From NCBI RefSeq assembly GCF_013409305.1, contig NZ_JACBZJ010000001.1, positions 434,001 to 498,000 of the forward strand: 64,000 bases of DNA, written 5' to 3'. Positions 16,065-24,044 of the stretch are shown here, piece by piece. This DNA comes from Cellulomonas soli (lineage in GTDB: Bacteria > Actinomycetota > Actinomycetes > Actinomycetales > Cellulomonadaceae). Both the position numbers and the translations under genes were made by a program. Numbering within the stretch: position 1 is the first letter of the stretch; each line of letters starts with the position of its first letter. The notes beneath the pieces were generated by a model. That model was not told the origin of the DNA and made no database searches. It saw only the letters and a program-made list of their open reading frames with translations.

Positions 16065-16804
16065 CCGCGCCACCGCTCCCAGAGGGTGTGCACGGAGGCG
16101 GTGACCTCGTCGGTCACCGCGCTGACCACGCCGCTACGGCGCAGGTGCAGCTCGGCGTCGACGGGTGTGCCGGGGGCGACCAGCCCGTCGGCGGCGCCCC
16201 GGACGAGCCGGGCGCTGCCCACGGTGACGACGGCCTGCGCCACGCCGCCCGAGGACTGCACGGTCACGTCCGTGACCTCGCCCTCGATCCGGGTGCCGTC
16301 CGGGAGCGCGACGGTGACGGCGGCGTCGTCCTCCATCCGCGCGTACTGCTCGGGCGACAGCTCGTACTGCGCCGTGACGAAGAGCGTGCCCGCGCGTTCG
16401 ACCGTGGCCAGGACCGCGCCCGCCTGCACGAACGAGCCCGTGGTGGTGCGCAGGTCGGCGACGACCCCGTCGCCCGTGGCGGTGACGGTCAGCAGCCCGC
16501 TGGCGTCGATGGTCGCCGCGGACGTGTCGGGGTCGACCAGCCCGGCGGCGACGTCCTGGCGCAGGGCCGCGCTGTCGACGACGACGAGCGTGTCCCCTTC
16601 GGCGACCGTGTCGCCGACCGCCACGGGCTGCTCGACGACGAGCCCGGCGTAGGAGGTGCCCACGTCGTAGGTGAGCGTCCCGATCGACGCTTCCGTGCTG
16701 GCCACCCGGGCCTGCGCACGGTCGAGGTGCACCGTCAGGGCGGCCACCGCCGCGAGCACGAGCAGCAGCCCGAGCAGCAGCCGCAGCCGCGCGACGGCGG
16801 TCAT
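16061..16804 (-). CDS. Membrane-anchored HlyD-like protein with lipoyl-type hairpin
   Basis: 247 residues. One N-terminal membrane segment (residues 6-25, rich in Leu/Ala) is followed by an extracytoplasmic part. This contains a biotinyl-lipoyl-like region, GLVVEQPVAVGDTVAEGDTL, and a second half VTATGDGVVADLRTTTGSFV, the split-hairpin pattern of periplasmic adaptor/membrane-fusion proteins. Start and stop overlap its neighbours by 4 bp on both sides. There is no coiled-coil hairpin of the usual length, so it is a short version. In this operon it probably links the glucan synthase to the cell-envelope part of export (inference). Confidence 0.7.
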   Translation of the reverse strand: MTAVARLRLLLGLLLVLAAVAALTVHLDRAQARVASTEASIGTLTYDVGTSYAGLVVEQPVAVGDTVAEGDTLVVVDSAALRQDVAAGLVDPDTSAATIDASGLLTVTATGDGVVADLRTTTGSFVQAGAVLATVERAGTLFVTAQYELSPEQYARMEDDAAVTVALPDGTRIEGEVTDVTVQSSGGVAQAVVTVGSARLVRGAADGLVAPGTPVDAELHLRRSGVVSAVTDEVTASVHTLWERWRG

Positions 16805-18540
16805 GCCGCCCCCTCACGGGCGGCGACCAGCGCCGGACGCCTCGGCGCACGCGCACGGCGTGGGCCGTCGGGTGCCGCCGTGCGACGCGCCTGCCGGGCC
16901 TGCTGGGTCCGCCGGGCCTGCGCTGCCGTCCTCCTCTGCTCGCGCGCCGCCGTGACGACGAAGGAGCCGAGGATCAGTGCGTTGGTCGTGTTCCAGGCGA
17001 GCGCGAGGCTGAGCGTCCCGGTGCCCAGGTCACGCCAGAGCCCGACGACCGAGGTGAGGGACAGGAAGACGAAGAAGAGCACCTGGGGTGCGATGAACGC
17101 GAACGGGGAGACGGCGACCCCCTTGCGGCCCGTCACGTGCCAGCCCTTCTCGCGACGCAGCAGGGCGTCGACGAACGCACGGGCGTAGATCGGGAACGAG
17201 ACGGTGGCGAGCATGAGGGTCTCCCACCGGAACGTGCCGAGCGTGTAGAGGGCCAGGGCGATCTGCATGACGTAGAACCCGGCGTAGTAGAGGATCCAGG
17301 TGCCGGTCGAGGTGTCGATGGCCATCGGCGAGAGGCCGAAGTAGATCTGCAGCGGCGGGACGAGCAGCAGCAGGAGCGGGGTGATGCCCGTCAGGTAGTG
17401 CGTGGCGGTCACCGTGTACTGCAGCCGCTGGTCGAGCGTGAGCGTGCGGCGCCGCGACAGCGGGTTGTGCGTGAGCAGGATCTCGAAGCCGCCGGTGGCC
17501 CAGCGCTGCTGCTGCTTGGTGTAGGCCTCGATGGTCTCGGGGGTGTCGCCGACGGCGAGCGGCGTGGGGATGTAGACCGACCGCCAGCCGCGTTCGTGCA
17601 GCAGCAGCGAGGTCCAGACGTCCTCCGACTTGGAGTCGGTGTACATGCCGCCGATGTCCTCGATCGCGCTGCGGCGAAAGATGACGTTGGTGCCGACGCA
17701 GAAGGCCGCGTTGAACCGGTTCCGGCCCGGTTGGACGTACCGGTAGAACACGGCCTGCATGTACCCGGCGCCGCGCGAGATCAGGTTGTGCAGGTTGCCG
17801 TAGACCTGCGGGGTCTGCACGAACGCGACGTCGGTGGAGGCGAAGAAGGGCAGGGTCTCGCGCAGGAAGGCCGGGTCGGCGACGAAGTCGGCGTCGAGGA
17901 TGACGAAGAACTCCCCGTGCGTGAGCGAGAGCGCGTGGTTGACGTTCCCGGCCTTCGCCCCGCCGGAGGAGCGCCGACGCACGTACCGCACGCCGAGCTC
18001 GGCGGCGAGGTCCCGGATCTCGTCGGAGCGTCCGTCGTCGAGGACCCAGGTCAGGTGCGCGCCCTCGATGTCGCGGGCGGCCTCGAGCGTGCGGCGCACG
18101 ACCTGCGGGTCCTCGCCGTAGGTGGTGACGAACACGTCGACGTCGACGTACCGGTCGAGCAGGTAGGGCCGCCAGCGGCGCGGGTCGTCGCCGGCGCCGT
18201 CGCGCAGGATCTCGGGGGCGTCGAAGAGCCGGTCCTGCGCGTGGTGGAACGCGAACCCGCGCGGGTTGTGCCCGGCGGACATGATCGTCCACATCGACAG
18301 CAGCGCCTGGGCGACGAGCACGGTCTCCGCGGACATCACCATGAGGTACGGGACGAGGTCCCCGCGGTGGTCGGGGTCGAGCAGGAACGCGGCGTAGGCG
18401 AGCACTCCCGCGCTGGCGAGCAGCACGAGCAGCATGAGCGAGGGGGACTCGGCGGCGGAGTCGTCGGGGCGGGCGCCCGAGCGCGGGTCGTCGGTGCGCC
18501 GGGGGGTCGTGAGCAGTCGGTCGACATCGGTGAGGGTCAT
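16801..18540 (-). CDS. Processive family 2 glycosyltransferase, cellulose/curdlan synthase-like
   Basis: Membrane synthase of 579 residues. ATG at 18540 with GGAG about 6 nt upstream. Two helices flank residues 35-85, then the cytoplasmic GT-A domain: DD168-169 in VLDDGR, GGAKAGN at 193-199, DAD at 216-218, TNVIFRR, ED at 306-307 and Q343-QQRW. These are the D,D,D,Q-x-x-R-W residues of processive beta-glycan synthases. Several helices follow residue 370. There is no C-terminal PilZ domain, so direct c-di-GMP control of BcsA type is not evident. The C-terminal 45 residues form a basic Arg/Ala-rich tail. Because the operon partner is a beta-1,3-glucanase, the product may be a (1,3)-beta-glucan such as curdlan instead of cellulose (inference). 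Confidence 0.85.
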   Translation of the reverse strand: MTLTDVDRLLTTPRRTDDPRSGARPDDSAAESPSLMLLVLLASAGVLAYAAFLLDPDHRGDLVPYLMVMSAETVLVAQALLSMWTIMSAGHNPRGFAFHHAQDRLFDAPEILRDGAGDDPRRWRPYLLDRYVDVDVFVTTYGEDPQVVRRTLEAARDIEGAHLTWVLDDGRSDEIRDLAAELGVRYVRRRSSGGAKAGNVNHALSLTHGEFFVILDADFVADPAFLRETLPFFASTDVAFVQTPQVYGNLHNLISRGAGYMQAVFYRYVQPGRNRFNAAFCVGTNVIFRRSAIEDIGGMYTDSKSEDVWTSLLLHERGWRSVYIPTPLAVGDTPETIEAYTKQQQRWATGGFEILLTHNPLSRRRTLTLDQRLQYTVTATHYLTGITPLLLLLVPPLQIYFGLSPMAIDTSTGTWILYYAGFYVMQIALALYTLGTFRWETLMLATVSFPIYARAFVDALLRREKGWHVTGRKGVAVSPFAFIAPQVLFFVFLSLTSVVGLWRDLGTGTLSLALAWNTTNALILGSFVVTAAREQRRTAAQARRTQQARQARRTAAPDGPRRARAPRRPALVAAREGAA

Positions 18541-18712
18541 CGCAGCTCCCTGGAGGAGGGGGGCGGGGCGCTCGCACGGTGGGGCTGGCGGCGGGTGCGC
18601 GACGGCGGCGATGGCGGCGGCGACGAGTTCCCGGCATCTCGGACGAACCGGATCAAGGGGACGTTCCACGCCGACGGTACGAGCGGTGTGTGTCGACCAG
18701 ATGAACGCCGCG

Positions 18713-18728
18713 TGTGACCTAGGTCACG
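18713..18728. promoter_or_regulatory. CRP/GlxR-type cAMP-receptor site between glucan operon and MFS gene
   Basis: TGTGACCTAGGTCACG contains a perfect 14-bp palindrome GTGACCTAGGTCAC (18714-18727). It fits TGTGA-N6-TCACA with one end mismatch, and the central CC-TA-GG matches the actinobacterial GlxR preference. It lies in the 285-bp divergent region, 173 bp from the synthase start and about 98 bp from the MFS start, so it could act on either promoter. Confidence 0.6.
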
Positions 18729-18825
18729 ATCGAGCGCGTCATGGCGCGCGTGCACCAGGCCCCGCGGCACGCCATCGTGGACGGCGCGTGCGCCGCCCGC
18801 TCGCGCCCGACGAGTCAGGAGCCGC

Positions 18826-20022
18826 ATGCAGGACCCCGCTCCTCCCCCCGTTCCCGCAGCCGCCCCGGCAGCGCCGCGCACCCTCGCACCGCTCTACGCC
18901 GCCGGCTTCACCACGGCCTTCGGCGCCCACGGCGTCGCAGCCGCCATCGGCGCCCGCTCGGACGACCTCGGCCTCGCCCTGCTCACCTTCGGGCTGCTGC
19001 TGGCCGTCTACGACCTCGCCGAGGTCGTCCTCAAACCCGTCTTCGGCTCGTGGGCCGACCGCATCGGCATCCGCCCCGTGCTCGTCGGCGGGCTGCTCGC
19101 CTTCGCCGCGGCCTCGCTCGTCGCGGTCGGCTCGAGCGACCCGCTCGTCGTCGGTGCGGCACGGCTCGGCCAGGGGGCCGCGGCCGCGGCGTTCTCCCCC
19201 GCCGCCTCGGCGGCCGTCGCACGACTGACCGGACCGTCGACCCGCGGTCGCACCTTCGGTCGGTACGGGTCGTGGAAGAGCCTCGGCTACGCGCTGGGGC
19301 CGCTGCTCGGCGCCGGCCTCGTCGCGCTCGGCGGGCTGCCCGCCCTGTTCGTCGCGCTCGCCGCGACCGCCCTGGTCACCGGGCTGTGGGCCCGCGTCGC
19401 CCTGCCGGAGCTCCCCGTGCTGCCCCGCCCCCGCTACACCGTGCGCGACCTGCTGCGGCAGACGACCGACCGGGCCTTCCTGGTGCCCACCCTCGCCCTC
19501 GCGGCGACCACCGGCGCCCTGGGGGTGGCCGTCGGCTTCCTGCCCCTGCTGGGGACGCGGCTCGGCGCCGGAGTCCCGACGAGCATGGCCACGGTCACCG
19601 TGCTCGCACTGGCCTCGAGCGCCGTCCAACCCCTCGTGGGCCGGTGGCACGACGAGGGGCGCGTCGGCACGTCCACCGGCACCGCGGGCGGGCTCGTGCT
19701 CGTGGCCGCGGGCCTCGTGCTCGCGGCGCTCGTCCCCGGTGTCGCGGGGCTGTTCGCGGCCGCAGCCGTCCTCGGCACGGGCATCGGTACGACCACCCCG
19801 CTCGCCTTCGCGCACCTGGCCGCCACCACGCCGCACGAGCGGATGGGGCGGACCATGGGCAGCGCCGACGTCGGGCGCGAGCTCGGCGACGCCGGGGCAC
19901 CGCTCCTCGTCGGCGCCGTCGCGACCGTGGCCTCACCCGCCGCCGGGATCCTCGTGCTCGCCACGCTCGTGGCGGGCACCGCCGCGGTGTGCCGCACCTC
20001 GCTGCGCACACCCCCGCACTGA
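18826..20022 (+). CDS. MFS transporter
   Basis: Major facilitator of 398 residues with about twelve membrane helices. ATG preceded by CAGGAGCCGC. The loop 2-3 motif is GSWADRIGIRPVL near residue 75. RGRTFGRYGSWKSLGYALGP follows in the middle, and the repeat pattern of the second half is complete. The N-terminal 20 residues are Pro/Ala-rich and cytoplasmic. It reads like a drug/metabolite efflux-type MFS, but the substrate is not recognisable. It diverges from the glucan synthase operon. Confidence 0.8.
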   Translation: MQDPAPPPVPAAAPAAPRTLAPLYAAGFTTAFGAHGVAAAIGARSDDLGLALLTFGLLLAVYDLAEVVLKPVFGSWADRIGIRPVLVGGLLAFAAASLVAVGSSDPLVVGAARLGQGAAAAAFSPAASAAVARLTGPSTRGRTFGRYGSWKSLGYALGPLLGAGLVALGGLPALFVALAATALVTGLWARVALPELPVLPRPRYTVRDLLRQTTDRAFLVPTLALAATTGALGVAVGFLPLLGTRLGAGVPTSMATVTVLALASSAVQPLVGRWHDEGRVGTSTGTAGGLVLVAAGLVLAALVPGVAGLFAAAAVLGTGIGTTTPLAFAHLAATTPHERMGRTMGSADVGRELGDAGAPLLVGAVATVASPAAGILVLATLVAGTAAVCRTSLRTPPH

Positions 20023-20159
20023 GACCCGGGCCCGGGACCTTGGCTCCCGTGGCGCCCGGGGCCGGGGGCCTACCCTGGTCGGGTCACGGACCGCGGGAGC
20101 CCGGGTCCGGCGCAGTCGGCCCACCCGGTCGCCCACCGAGCACGGACGGAGCCTGGTCG

Positions 20160-21539
20160 ATGCGAGGCGAGCGCCTGCCTGCACCGGCGGGTGAGGCACC
20201 GCCCGTGCGGGCCCCCTCCGCACGCACCGCGACCGTCGTGCTCGTCGCGGCCGTCACCGCGTACTTCGTCGCGGTCGTGCACCGGACCGCGCTCGGCGTC
20301 GCGGGGGTCGAGGCCATCGACCGGTTCGACCTCAGCGCCACCGGGCTGGCCATGTTCTCGGTCACCCAGCTCACCGTCTACGCCGCGATGCAGATCCCCG
20401 CCGGCCGCCTGCTCGACCGGTTCGGCGTCCGGGCGATGATCGTCACCGGTTCGCTCGTGATGGCCTGCGGACAGCTGGTGCTCGCGCTCGCCACGGACGT
20501 CCCGGCCGCCCTGGTCGCCCGCGTGCTCATCGGCGGCGGTGACGCGGCCATCTTCATCAGCGTGTGCCGCCTCGTCGCCGAGTGGTTCCCGCCTCGCCGG
20601 GTCCCCGTGCTCGTGCAGACCACCGGGCTCATCGGGCAGGCCGGTCAGATCGCCTCGGCGATCCCGGTCGCCTGGTTGCTGCACCGGCAGGGCTGGACGA
20701 CGACCTTCGGCACGCTGGCCGCGCTGGGCCTGTTCGCCGCCTCCCTGTCGGCGTGGAAGATCCGCGACCGCGCACCGGACGCCACCAAGGCCGGCGCCGA
20801 GGCCGTCGCGCACGACGCGTTCTGGCCCGCCGTGCGCGAGTCCGTGCGGCCTGCCGCCACCCGGCTCGGGTTCTGGAGCCACTTCGTGTCCCCGTTCAGC
20901 GCGAACGTCATCGCGCTGCTGTGGGGCGTGCCGTTCTTCGTCACCGCGCAGCACCGCACCAAGGCCGAGGCGAGCCTGCTCCTCACCCTGCTGACCCTCA
21001 CGGCCATGACGGCAGGTCCGGTCATCGGCCACCTGACCTCGCGGCACCCCTTGCGACGCAGCTGGGTCGTGCTGACCAGCTCGGGGGCGACGCTGGCCGC
21101 ATGGGTCCTGCTCCTCGTGCACGACACGCCACGGCCGATGTGGCAGCTCGCGGCGTTCGTCGTGGTGATCGGCGTCGGCGGGCCCGTCTCGCTCGTGGGC
21201 ATGGACTTCGCCCGGTCCTCGGCACCGATGCGGCTGCTGGGCACGGCGACCGGGTTCGTGAACTCCGGAGGCTTCATCTCGACGATCACGGGCGTGCTGG
21301 CCGTCGGGCTCGTGCTGCAGGCCGTGTCGCCCCCGGGGGCCACCACCTACTCGCTCGACGCGTACCGGCTCGCCTTCAGCGTGCTTCTCGTGCCCTGGGT
21401 GGTCGGCGTGGTGGGGGTCCTGCGCAACCGTCGACGCGCCCGAGCCGTGCTGCGTGAGGCCGGCACGGTCGTCCCGACCGTGCGCGACGTCCTCCGTCGC
21501 CGCAGCTCGACCGATCCCGGCCCCGGCGACCCCGCCTGA
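20160..21539 (+). CDS. MFS transporter (nitrate/sugar-phosphate-like layout)
   Basis: Second major facilitator, 459 residues, about twelve helices. Translation from ATG at 20160 gives a cytoplasmic N-tail and then TATVVLVAAVTAYFVAVVHR. PAGRLLDRFGVRAMI is the loop 2-3 signature near residue 85. The LVAEWFPPRRVPVLVQTTG stretch is typical of MFS members related to sugar-phosphate and nitrate/nitrite carriers. The gene follows the previous MFS gene after 137 bp that contain a CCCGGGCCCGGG palindrome (20035-20046), so separate transcription is possible. Substrate unknown. Confidence 0.8.
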   Translation: MRGERLPAPAGEAPPVRAPSARTATVVLVAAVTAYFVAVVHRTALGVAGVEAIDRFDLSATGLAMFSVTQLTVYAAMQIPAGRLLDRFGVRAMIVTGSLVMACGQLVLALATDVPAALVARVLIGGGDAAIFISVCRLVAEWFPPRRVPVLVQTTGLIGQAGQIASAIPVAWLLHRQGWTTTFGTLAALGLFAASLSAWKIRDRAPDATKAGAEAVAHDAFWPAVRESVRPAATRLGFWSHFVSPFSANVIALLWGVPFFVTAQHRTKAEASLLLTLLTLTAMTAGPVIGHLTSRHPLRRSWVVLTSSGATLAAWVLLLVHDTPRPMWQLAAFVVVIGVGGPVSLVGMDFARSSAPMRLLGTATGFVNSGGFISTITGVLAVGLVLQAVSPPGATTYSLDAYRLAFSVLLVPWVVGVVGVLRNRRRARAVLREAGTVVPTVRDVLRRRSSTDPGPGDPA

Positions 21540-21564
21540 GCGTGCCGACGCGCGCAGGGTGCGC

Positions 21565-22380
21565 CTAGGCGCCCGAGCCTCCGACGAACCGGGCGACGAT
21601 CGCCTCCACCGCCGGCCGGTCGATGCCGAACCCCGTCACGCACGCGTCCACCACGCCGATCCCGGCGTAGACGCCGACGGGCACGAGCAGGAGCCACTCA
21701 CGCACCGAACCCGCATCGCCGAGCAGCGGGACCGACAGACGCCCGCTCGGCCGCCAGACGCTCCGCAGGCCCGGCACGCCACGCACCCACGCGGGTGACC
21801 GGGGCATCCACGGCCACAGCAGCGGCACGCCGCGCGTGGTGAGAAGGTCGCCCAGCACGTGCACCCCGGCACCCAGGCCCACCGCCAGCGGCAGCCAGTC
21901 GGTGCGGTCCGGCGCGGCGAACAGCACGAACACCGAGGCCGACACCGCCACGAACCACGGGCCGACGACGCCGTCACCGGTCAGCCGCCACACCCGTGCC
22001 GCGAAGGCCACGAGCAGCAACGACATCAGCGCCGCACCGACGGCCAGCTGGCCGGACGAGGTCTGCACCGTGACCTGGCCGAGCAGCGCCGCGAGGGCCG
22101 TGGCCAGCCCGACGCCGACGATCGAGTGCGTGCCGCGCCGGTGCCCGCCCGACACCTTCTCGACCGCCGCGCAGACCAGGTCGGAGACCGGCGGGAGCGA
22201 GCGCGCGACCGTCGCCGCACCGTGGTCGGCGTCAGGCAGCAGGGCCGCCCCGGCGCACACGAACGCCCCGGCGATCACACCCGCCGGCGAGACCGGGTGC
22301 CACCCGAACGCGAACGGTGCCGTGGACGTCACCGCCACCCACGCCGCCGCACCGGACAGCGCGTGGTGCCCGCCCATCAT
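21565..22380 (-). CDS. YdjM-like inner-membrane metal-dependent hydrolase family protein
   Basis: Polytopic membrane protein of 271 residues. Met1-Met-Gly-Gly-His-His begins the conserved N-terminal motif of the LexA-regulated YdjM family. The metal-site pattern LLPDADH (near residue 50), GTHSIVG and GVHVLGDLLTTRGVPLLWP follows. These His/Asp residues are the basis of the 'metal-dependent hydrolase' label; the reaction is unknown. The gene starts 7 bp after the stop of the PH-domain gene, in an operon begun by a 55-aa membrane protein. Confidence 0.82.
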   Translation of the reverse strand: MMGGHHALSGAAAWVAVTSTAPFAFGWHPVSPAGVIAGAFVCAGAALLPDADHGAATVARSLPPVSDLVCAAVEKVSGGHRRGTHSIVGVGLATALAALLGQVTVQTSSGQLAVGAALMSLLLVAFAARVWRLTGDGVVGPWFVAVSASVFVLFAAPDRTDWLPLAVGLGAGVHVLGDLLTTRGVPLLWPWMPRSPAWVRGVPGLRSVWRPSGRLSVPLLGDAGSVREWLLLVPVGVYAGIGVVDACVTGFGIDRPAVEAIVARFVGGSGA

Positions 22381-22387
22381 CGTCGCC

Positions 22388-23449
22388 TCACCTGCGAACC
22401 TCTCCGTCCGTCGTGCCCGGACCGCCCGGACGCTCCGGGGGGCCCTCCTGCGTGCCGCCGAGCTCGTCCTCCGGCTCGTCCGCGTCGTCGGCCGCGCTCC
22501 CGACCGGCACGAACGGCGTCCGGGGGCCGTCGACGTGCCAGGCCGGTCCGTCGTCCGGATCCGACAGCGGGCTCCCGCCACCGCTGTACGCGGCACGTGG
22601 CGGGACCTGGATGCTCAGCGGCTGCGTGTCGCCGACGTCGAACAGACCTGCGCGACCGCTCGCGCCGGGAGCACCCTCGCGTCCGCCCTCGGCCGAGGGT
22701 GGACGGAACGACGGCGGCAACCGGACGGCACCGGACGGATCGGACGACACGGGTGACACCCCATCACGCCCCACCGACACGCCTTCTCGCAGGTCAGCCG
22801 CACCGCCACCGCCACCGGGCGCCGCGCCACCTGCTCCGCCGGTCGACGCAGACGACCCCGCCGCGGCGGGCCCGCCCGGCCCACCGGGCAGCCCCGGCAC
22901 GCCGCGCGCCTGCCCGGGCGCGAAGATCGTCGCGCACAGCCGCCGGTAGGTCTCGTCCGGCCGGACGACCCAGCCGATCCGGCGCATCGCCTGGTCCTGC
23001 CCTGCGGACTCCAGCACGAACTCCCCGTACCCGAGCAACTGCCCGACGGGTGAGCGCGAGTAGCTCATGTCGGTCACCTTGTGCAGCGGCATCATGGCGA
23101 CGCGGTGCGTCACGAGGCCGGTGAGCAGGAGCATGCGGCGGTCGGTCGCGACGAACCACTCGATGCGCCACTCCAGCAGCCGCCACACGAACCGGCCGAC
23201 GGGCAGCAGGCCGAGCCAGAGCACGAGGACGCCGGGATCGCCGATCACCGTCTCGGCGCGATCGGCGAGGAACGCCGCCACCGCGACGCCGAGGACCGCC
23301 GTGAGCGCAGGTTCGGCGAGCCGCGCCCAGTGCCGCCGCACCGCGAGCACGACCCGCTCGTCGGCCAGCACGTACCGGCGGAAGCCCGCGTGCCGTGCGA
23401 CGACGTCGGCCGCGCCGGGCGCGGGGCCGACGGGCGGCTCGGCGGGCAC
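22388..23449 (-). CDS. Membrane protein with bacterial PH (DUF304-like) domain and long low-complexity tail
   Basis: 353 residues from a GTG that lies one base after the stop of the upstream small ORF. Two hydrophobic segments at about residues 48-90 precede a bacterial pleckstrin-homology domain (EWFVATDRRMLLLTGLVTHR, then MPLHKVTDMSYSRSP, to about residue 170). The remaining half is Gly/Pro/Ala/Ser-rich with acidic patches and no fold signature. Similar PH proteins are membrane-associated and mostly of unknown role. The tight spacing with both neighbours indicates a shared function. Confidence 0.8.
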   Translation of the reverse strand: MPAEPPVGPAPGAADVVARHAGFRRYVLADERVVLAVRRHWARLAEPALTAVLGVAVAAFLADRAETVIGDPGVLVLWLGLLPVGRFVWRLLEWRIEWFVATDRRMLLLTGLVTHRVAMMPLHKVTDMSYSRSPVGQLLGYGEFVLESAGQDQAMRRIGWVVRPDETYRRLCATIFAPGQARGVPGLPGGPGGPAAAGSSASTGGAGGAAPGGGGGAADLREGVSVGRDGVSPVSSDPSGAVRLPPSFRPPSAEGGREGAPGASGRAGLFDVGDTQPLSIQVPPRAAYSGGGSPLSDPDDGPAWHVDGPRTPFVPVGSAADDADEPEDELGGTQEGPPERPGGPGTTDGEVRR

Positions 23450-23450
23450 G

Positions 23451-23618
23451 TCAGGCGGTCAGGCTGTTGAAGAACCTGCCGAACCCGGCGAACGCCGCGG
23501 TGATCATGTCCCACACGGCCTGCACCACGTCAGCCGCCCGCTCCGGGCTCGTGATGACGGCGTACACGAGGAAGATGATGATGACCCAGATCAGGATGCT
23601 CTTGGCCTTGGGCGGCAT
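23451..23618 (-). CDS. Small 55-residue single-pass membrane protein
   Basis: Starts at ATG 23618 with GAGGA 5 nt upstream and ends at TGA 23451-23453, one base before the GTG of the PH-domain gene. The protein begins MPPKAKSILIWVIIIFLVYA: a short positive N-terminus and one strong membrane helix (residues 7-22). An amphipathic segment, VVQVWDMITAAF-like, follows (residues about 31-45). The Shine-Dalgarno, codon use and coupling support a real gene. I know no named family for it. Confidence 0.75.
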   Translation of the reverse strand: MPPKAKSILIWVIIIFLVYAVITSPERAADVVQAVWDMITAAFAGFGRFFNSLTA

Positions 23619-23686
23619 GGTGTCCTCACACGTCGTCGAACGCGGTCACGCGTCGGTACGGGGTGGTGGTGGGCGGGGATCTCGAA

Positions 23687-23722
23687 GGTCTGGCGAGGGG
23701 TCTGGCGAGGTGTCCGGCGAGG
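23687..23722. repeat. Three 12-bp direct repeats upstream of the small membrane protein operon
   Basis: GGTCTGGCGAGG occurs twice exactly (23687-23698, 23699-23710), followed by a third copy with two changes (23711-23722). It lies 69-104 bp upstream of the ATG at 23618. About 25 bp further is an inverted repeat, CGATA-N6-TATCG (23747-23762), in a less GC-rich patch. Together these are candidates for the operon's promoter and operator. The rest of the gap up to 23870 shows nothing else I can identify. Confidence 0.6.
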
Positions 23723-23870
23723 TTGGTCAGGGGCGACCGGCGGTGACGATACAGACATATCGGGCGGACGCGGTCACGACTCGCTCGACGCGCCCGGTGT
23801 GACGCGCGCGACGACGTCCGCCATGCGGTCGGGGGTTGTCCTCGCAGGTCCGGGCGGCCACCATCGACCC

Positions 23871-23978
23871 ATGCGCCGCGCCATCGCACCGTCCCCGGTG
23901 CTCGCGCGCGCCCTGACCGGCTCCCCCGTCGCGGGGTGCCCGGCGACGTCGTGTCGCCCGTGTCCGCGGTCCTGCTGA
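23871..23978 (+). CDS. Candidate cysteine-rich leader peptide (35 aa)
   Basis: Short ORF starting MRRAIAPSPV and ending CPATSCRPCPRSC-stop: four Cys in the last 13 residues (23, 28, 31, 35) including the final codon. A perfect hairpin (24003-24020) and then the luciferase-like gene at 24045 follow. Leader ORFs ending in Cys codons act as cysteine-responsive attenuators before sulfur genes in mycobacteria; this arrangement resembles them. No clear ribosome-binding site precedes the ATG, so a leaderless transcript would be required. It may be a chance ORF. Confidence 0.35.
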   Translation: MRRAIAPSPVLARALTGSPVAGCPATSCRPCPRSC

Positions 23979-24002
23979 CCGCACTCACGGCCCGACCGAC
24001 CC

Positions 24003-24020
24003 GCTGCCGCCGACGGCAGC
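24003..24020 (+). promoter_or_regulatory. Hairpin between the Cys-rich short ORF and the luciferase-like gene
   Basis: GCTGCCG-CCGA-CGGCAGC: perfect 7-bp stem with a 4-nt loop, 24 bp after the short ORF stop and 24 bp before the next ATG. It could be an attenuator or block the downstream ribosome-binding site, depending on ribosome position in the short ORF. Confidence 0.45.
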
Positions 24021-24044
24021 CCGCACCCCGGGAGCACCCTCCCC

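Noticed and set aside
20035..20101. Terminator between the two MFS genes
   Set aside because: CCCGGGCCCGGG is self-complementary and GGCTCCCG/CGGGAGCC could pair across 44 nt, but such patterns arise easily at this GC content; evidence is too weak for a separate call.
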